From Musa acuminata AAA Group (lineage: Eukaryota; Streptophyta; Magnoliopsida; Zingiberales; Musaceae), in contig NC_088345.1 in assembly GCF_036884655.1 (NCBI RefSeq), positions 33,977,501 to 34,041,500 of the forward strand: a stretch of 64,000 nucleotides of DNA, in the 5' to 3' direction. The notes under the pieces were generated by a model that saw nothing but the letters and a program-made list of their open reading frames with translations, had not been told where the DNA came from and made no database searches. Both the position numbers and the translations under genes were made by a program. Every line of letters starts with the position of its first letter. The stretch's first letter is position 1. Positions 58,238 to 64,000 of this stretch are shown piece by piece.

Positions 58238-61200
58238 AAACATACACCATCACAAGCTAGGAGCAAGAGATGGTATCTAGATAGTGGATGATCAAGACAT
58301 ATGACTGGAGATCCATCTTATTTCTCTATGCTCACTAGCAAAGAAGAAGGGTACGTCACCTTCGGAGATAACAACCAAGGCAAAATCATTGGCAAGGGAA
58401 CTATAGGTAACAAATTAAATTTTTCTATTGATGATGTCTTATTAGTTGATGGATTGAAACATAATCTTTTGAGTGTTAGTCAATTATGCGATAAAGGTTA
58501 TATTATTAGATTTGAATCAAATGTATGTATTATTGAAAAACCAAACCATAACATAACTATGATTGCATTAAAACAAAATAATGTCTACACCATCAACCTT
58601 GATGAACTAAGTAATGAAATGTGCTTCTCCACTTTAAATGATGATGCTTGGCTTTGGCATAGGAGACTAGGCCATGCAAGCATGAAACTAATATCTAAGA
58701 TCTCATCTAGAGAATTAGTGCGAGGAATTCCAAATATAAAGTTTATTAAGGACAATGTATGCGATGCATGTCAACTAGGTAAACAAATAAAAACTAGTTT
58801 CAAACCAAAAACTCAAATTAGCACCACTAGACCATTACAATTGATTCATTTGGACTTATTTGGACCAATTGACACGACAAGTCTAGGAGGAAGCAAATAT
58901 GTGTTTATAATTATGGATGACTATACTAGATACACTTGGACTTATTTCTTAGCTCACAAAAGTGATTGCTTAAGTGTTTCTCTAAATTTTGTAAACTCAC
59001 TCAAAACGAAAAAGGTTTCATGATTTCATCAATTCAGAGTGATCACGGTGGCGAATTTCAAAACTGTGACTTTCAAAATTTTTGTGAAGTTAATGGATAT
59101 AATCACAACTTCTCCACTCCGAGGAATCCCCAACAAAATGTAGTAGTTGAAAGAAAAAATAGAAACCTACAAGAAATGGCAAGAACGATGTTAAATGAAC
59201 ATAGTCTACCCAAGTATTTTTGGGCCGAAGCCGTAAATACGCTTGTTACATCATGAATAGGGTCCTAATAAGACCATCCCTATCAAAAACTCCCTATGAA
59301 TTATGGAATAACAAAAAACCAAATATTTCCTATTTTAAAGTTTTCGGTTGTAAATGCTTTATTTTGAATGAAAGGGATGTCTTAGGAAAATTTGATGCTA
59401 AATCCGATGAAGGCATCTTTCTTGGTTACTCTTCCGTCTCTAAGGCTTTTCGGGTTTTTAACAAAAGAACCTTAGTAATAGTAGTTTTTAACGAAATTTC
59501 TAATTTAAAGAAAAATGATTTTGATGATGATCTTGGTTTTGATAATTTGAATTTAAATGAACCTCCTCCTCAAAATAGCAACTTGGATGCACCTTCTTCC
59601 GAAATTTCCTTACCCAAGGAATGGAAGTATATAGATGCTCATCCAAAGGAGCTAATTATAGGAGATACATCAAAAGGGGTTCAAACTCATTCCTCTTTCA
59701 AGAATTTTTGTGCTAACGCCGCCTTCCTTTCTCAAATCGAACCTAAATGCATTGACGAGGCCATAAAAGATGATTTTTGGGTTATTGCAATGCAAGAGGA
59801 ATTGAATCAATTTGAGAGGAATAAGGTATGGAAGCTTGTTCCTAGACCTAGTGACCATTTAGTCATTGGTACTAAATGGGTCTTTAGAAACAAGCAAGAT
59901 GAAAATGGTATCGTGGTTAGAAACAAGGCTAGATTAGTGGCCAAAGGTTTCAACCAAGAAGAAGGTATCGATTATGAAAAAGCCTTCGCTCCCGTGGCTC
60001 TATTAGAAGCTATAAGGATGCTCCTTGCCTATGCTAGTAGTAATAATTTTAAACTATTTCAAATGGATGTCAAAAGCGCCTTCTTGAATGGTTTTATTTC
60101 CGAAGAAGTATATGTCGAACAACCTCCCGGATTTGAAAATTCTCTTCTTCCTAATCATGTATTCAAATTGACTAAGGCTCTCTATGGCTTGAAACAAGCT
60201 CATAGAGCTTGGTATGAAAGGCTTAGTTCCTTTCTTATTTTAAATAATTTTACCAAAGGCAAGGTTGATACTACATTGTTTATTAAATATTTTGAAAATA
60301 ATTTTCTTATTGTGCAAATTTATGTTGACGATATTATTTTTGGCTCTTCGGATGAATCACTATGTGAATCATTTGCCAAATGTATGAGTCATGAATTTGA
60401 AATGAGTTTAATGGGTGAATTAACTTTCTTTTTAGGATTACAAATCAAACAACTTAGGGATGGTATATTTCTTAACCAATCTAAATATACATTAGAATTG
60501 TTAAAATGATTTAACATGGATAATTCAAAAGCAATAGACACCCCTATGAGTACTTCGACTAAGTTAGATATGGATGAAAATAGTGAAAATTTCGATCAAA
60601 AAACATATAGGGGAATGATAGGTAGTCTACTCTACCTCACCACGACTAGATCAGATATTATGTTTAGTGTAGGACTTTGCGCTAGGTTTCAGTCAAATCC
60701 TAAATTATCTCATCTTAAAAGTGTTAAAAGAATATTTAGGTATCTTAAAGGAACTCCAAATCTAGGATTGTGGTATCCAAAATATGAAAAATTCGATTTA
60801 ATAGCTTATGCAGATGCCGATTTTGGCGGATGTAGGATAGATAGAAAAAGTACATCCGGAACATGCCAATTTTTAGGACATGCACTTGTTTCTTGGACTT
60901 CCAAGAAACAAAATTCAGTTGCACTATCTACGGCGGAAGTCGAATACATTGCTGCAAGTGCATGCTATGCACAAGTTGTTTGGATGAAAAATATATTAGA
61001 AGACTATGGAATTCACTTAAAAAATGTTCCTATAAAATGTGATAATACTAGTGCCATATGTCTCACCAAAAATCTAATTCAGCACTCTAGAACTAAGCAC
61101 ATCGACGTTAGGCATCATTTCATATGTGATCATGTCCTTAACAATAATGTTGTTCTAGAATTCATTGACACAAAGCATCAATTAGCAGATATATTTACAA

Positions 61201-61265
61201 AAGCTTTGAATGAAGACCAATTTGAATTCATTAGAAGGGAATTAGGTATGTTAAATTGTCCCTAA
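58238..61265 (+). pseudogene. pol: E4 Pol, several frameshifts and stops
   Basis: Follows the gag UAG in the same frame. The protease catalytic segment is DSG, then TGA where E2 has Cys, then SRHMTG (near 58288). Integrase HHCC ([16 protein letters not shown]) and the first Asp (HLDLFGP) are present. A frameshift near 58970 is followed by SDHGGEF and the Glu motif VVERKNRNL; a second frameshift lies near 59240. A five-codon in-frame loss lies near 59480. RT with [11 protein letters not shown] and YVDDIIFGS is followed by TGA at 60507-60509; RNase H (AYADADFGG, STAEVEYIAAS) closes the frame at 61265. Each domain is recognisable, but no functional product is possible. Confidence 0.9.
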
Positions 61266-62235
61266 GAATAAACTTGTTTGAATGGATTTTCTGTAAAGTT
61301 TTTCATCCTCTCTCCGTTCCTCGGTGATTCTAATCCTTCTCTTTCGATTCTAAATGACATGTTAAATTATCTTATCCTATCTTGAGTCAAACACCGCTCC
61401 CATCTGATCAAGATTAATGATATTTTGTGAATCTCGAAATTGATTTTGATGGCTTGATTATGAGTTTCAAGTTGACGAATTGAATTTGAATGGATTTGTA
61501 TTCGAATTATTATCTTGACTTGTTGGAGTTACTACTTGAATTTTTTTTTTTTTTTTCACTATCTCTTCCTTGTACATCTACAATTTTTGTTATTTATAGA
61601 AAGAAGAGATTTGATAAAATGGATGAATACTGAATTTTCCTTTAATATGAACTCTGTGTAAATATTTTAGCATACTTAATTTTGAATGATAAAATTTTTG
61701 TATGATCAATGCTGAATTCCTGATGTTATAATCACAAATTATGTACTTCAAGTCTCATTCCCTTTTTGTTGATGACAAAGGGGGAGAAAAGTGATGACTT
61801 GTACCATTTTAATAGCATGACTTATATGAATTGCAAAAGCTTGTGTGATATGAATATCTTATATGCCTTAGCTTGTGTGATATGAATGTCTTATATGCCT
61901 TGCAAAATCTTTGAGAATATCGCAAGATTGATTAATCATATTGAAAGCATGTCTAACATGTATATCATGAAATTCATGTTGAAAATCTTTATCTCCTGTC
62001 GTAGTAAAAATTGTCTCTTATCATTAGACTTGAAAATGATTTTCATCGAAGTTTTGTATTTACTATTGCTTAATGAGAATAACGATAAGTTCTACGGTTA
62101 GAACTTATCGGTTTATGCTTGAATTCAATGGATGAAATTCAAGTGTTTTCATCTTCTCATAATATGACATATAGATAGGGGGAGTTATGTTTAACTCCAT
62201 CATCAATTGATTATCATCATCAAAAAGGGAGAGAT
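61266..62235 (+). other. E4 post-pol region with polypurine tract
   Basis: About 970 bp, no envelope-like gene. Contains the block shared with elements A and C (61396-61620), a T-run (about 61541-61557), a polypurine-like GACAAAGGGGGAGAAA near 61775, and the terminal tract AAAAAGGGAGAGAT. The 71-codon frame at 61886 has no features I recognise. Confidence 0.75.
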
Positions 62236-62800
62236 TGTTGAATCTCAGATTTTGATGATAAAATCAATTGATGGGTTAATTGATCTAATCCATATTATTG
62301 AGTTAAGTGTGTAGGATTAACTACGATAACCAGAAAACACAAAGCAAGAATACCAGAGTCAAGTTCGATGGACATTTAAGAGTCCGAAGAATCGTCGGAG
62401 ATGCTACCGGAACCAACCGAGAAGAAATCGGGAACCTGTCGGAATTTTTGAAAGTTCGTCGAAAAGATCGTCGGAGGTTCATGGAGATCACCGAGAAGGG
62501 TCGACTACTCGTTAAAGTCATCACAAGATCGGGAGCTAGTTGGGAGTCCGTCGGAAGAAGTTCGTCGGAAAGCTCGTCGGAACAAGACTCGACGTTCGCG
62601 GTTGAAAACTTGCTTAGGATGTGTTTTGTTATGTAGTTCACTTGTAATTAGGATTAAGATTAAGAGATAATCCTATATCCTGGTTATGGGCCAACTGGGC
62701 CCAAAATTAGACTTGGTTTGAGCTAAATTTGAAGCCCAACAAGTGAACCGAAGGGTCTGGCGGTGGCACCGCCCAGCACTGTCAATGTCTGACAGTGATA

Positions 62801-62859
62801 GGCGGTGGCACCGCCACTGACAGGCGGTGGCACCGCCACTGACAGGCGGTGGCACCGCC
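62801..62859 (+). repeat. 22-bp palindrome array in E4 3' LTR
   Basis: Three GGCGGTGGCACCGCC units exactly 22 bp apart (7-bp arms, one-base centre), separated by ACTGACA. The 5' LTR has a single unit here, so two were gained in this LTR or lost from the other. Confidence 0.95.
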
Positions 62860-62920
62860 AGCATCGGGAACCCAAAGATAATTCAAATTTTGGAGCCCAA
62901 ATTTGAATCCTCTTGAGGCC

Positions 62921-62928
62921 TATAAATA
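62921..62928 (+). promoter_or_regulatory. TATA box, E4 3' LTR
   Basis: TATAAATA in GGCCTATAAATACCTC. It could drive read-out into the copia fossil to the right. Confidence 0.6.
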
Positions 62929-63432
62929 CCTCTCAAATCTCAACTGAGATTACAACTTTTTGAGAAGCAATTGATTGAGAGAAAAGTCTTAGAAAGTCTT
63001 AGCAAGTCTTGTTTTCAATTTGCTAGAGTGTTCTCCTCCTTCTTTCTTGCTGAAAATTTGTAAGAGGTTGAACTGCTTGTAAAAGGTTGTAAGAGGGGTA
63101 TTTGCTCTTCCATTTCAAGAGATTTGCTAGTGGAAGGTGGGAGCCTCATCGAAGAGGGGTCTCGCAAGTGGATGTAGGTCATTTGACCAAACCACTCTAA
63201 AATCGGCGTGATCTCTGGTTTGCATTTCATTATTGCTATTTACATTACTGCAAACCTTCTTACATGCTTTATTTCCTTATTACCTTTGCTGCACAACTTT
63301 AAGAATACGCTTTCAAGTTAAGCTTTTCAAGTTCCGTTCTTATCATACGAAAGATTTATCGAAACCAATGTTTTAATCCGCTGCACTAATTCACCCCCCC
63401 CCCCCCCTCTTAGTGCTGCTCCGATCCTAACA

Positions 63433-63437
63433 CTCCA
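63433..63437 (+). repeat. Target-site duplication of E4, right copy (CTCCA)
   Basis: Second CTCCA. Removing E4 and one copy joins ...KVFSSPC to the copia sequence in frame with CYVHILDSK. Confidence 0.95.
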
Positions 63438-64000
63438 TGCTATGTTCACATACTAGATTCAAAAAGAAGTAAGCTTGATGCTAAGGCTAAAAAATACATC
63501 TTTATTGGCTATGATAATAGGAAGAAGGTTAAAAGATGCATGGATCCACAAACACACATAGTTATGTGATATCTTGAGATGTTGTATTTGATGAAATAAT
63601 TTCTTTTGAAAATATCAGTCATAATAATGAAAGTAATACATGTTCAAAACATATGGTTGAGATTCCTTTATCATCTAATTCTCATATGGATTTTGGCTCA
63701 CCTCCTTCCTCATTTGTATCTACTCTTGTTATTTCTTTATTACCAATGTTGGAGCAAAGTGATAAAGGGAGTAATGATGTTCATAAAGAGAAAATTCTAA
63801 TATTAAGATGATAAAAAAGAATAATTATCGGACCAACACGTTATAGAGATGGAGACAATATAAACATATGTCATTGTTTATTTTTTGAATCAATTGATGA
63901 TCTTGAGCTTCCTTGTTTTGATGAAGCCAAAGGTGTTAAGGCTAATAGGATTACAAGAAAAGTTCAAGTTGGTGCCATGCATGATTCGACTTTTGCTCAT
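63438..64000 (+). pseudogene. Old copia pol fossil, right part, runs off the window
   Basis: Continues 44172-45290. YVHILDSKRSKLDAKAKKYIF and IGYDNRKKVKRCMDPQTH are typical of the segment after copia integrase; then stops and frameshifts, and CFDEAKGVK near 63915-63945, close to where RT would start. The RT itself lies beyond the window. Confidence 0.75.

Larger units (their letters stand above)
45291..63432 (+). mobile_element. E4: decayed autonomous-type Sirevirus, split by E3
   Basis: Bounded by CTCCA duplications. Removing E3 and one TTCTC leaves about 8.0 kb: 5' LTR (45291-46046 plus 56207-56600), primer-binding site, gag, UAG, pol, post-pol region and 3' LTR (62236-63432). LTRs of about 1150 and 1197 bp differ mainly by two 22-bp palindrome units. 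Gag and pol carry frameshifts and stops, so it is older than E2 and E3. Confidence 0.9.
62236..63432 (+). repeat. E4 3' LTR
   Basis: TGTTGAATCTCAG...CCTAACA, 1197 bp, uninterrupted. It shows what the E4 5' LTR looked like before E3. Four GGCGGTGGCACCGCC palindromes at 62759, 62801, 62823 and 62845. TATA box at 62921-62928. C-run at about 63394-63407. Confidence 0.95.

Overview
The window is nuclear DNA from a flowering plant. Low-copy sequence occupies only about 15.9-22.7 kb, where one intact host gene lies: a two-exon CULLIN-3 on the + strand with an intron of about 3.1 kb. Most of the rest is nested LTR retrotransposons. Monocot origin, perhaps the banana/ginger group, is a guess from the CUL3 sequence and the abundance of SIRE/Maximus (Sirevirus) Ty1/copia elements; nothing here proves it.

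Layout. 1-5137: 3' part of a decayed Ty3/gypsy chromovirus (gag knuckle, pol, chromodomain, 2.4-kb LTR), inserted in the LTR of the next element. 5138-12402 (-): element B, a Sirevirus-like element with a short gag and no pol. 12403-14116 (-): a second B-type LTR joined to it at a microhomology. 14117-15860: PBS and leader fragment of another retroelement (D). 15861-about 22400: CUL3. 22400-24357: small duplications and a fossil hAT transposase. 24358-40377 (+): element A, again gag-only, split by element E2. 28122-38276 (+): E2, a young autonomous-type Sirevirus with 5-bp target duplication GATGT. 40378-44171 (+): element C, a third gag-only element lacking its 5' part. 44172-45290 and 63433-64000: an old copia fossil, split by E4. 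45291-63432 (+): E4, a decayed Sirevirus with target duplication CTCCA, itself split by E3. 46047-56201 (-): E3, a young near-copy of E2 with target duplication TTCTC.

How the parts relate. E2 and E3 have equally long gag-pol frames (4635 nt), a conserved in-frame UAG between gag and protease, and one further nonsense codon each, at different places (pol in E2, gag in E3), so neither encodes everything alone. A, B and C keep a short gag ending in YFEIT, lack the zinc knuckle and pol, and keep long AT-rich 3' regions that partly match the post-pol region of E4. They look like a non-autonomous gag-only family derived from such an element; this is the most interesting system in the window. LTR promoters share a TATAAATA box below arrays of GC-rich short palindromes whose copy number differs between sister LTRs.

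I saw no tRNA, rRNA, CRISPR array, organellar DNA or bacterial gene. All boundaries were read by eye; no alignment or database search was run.
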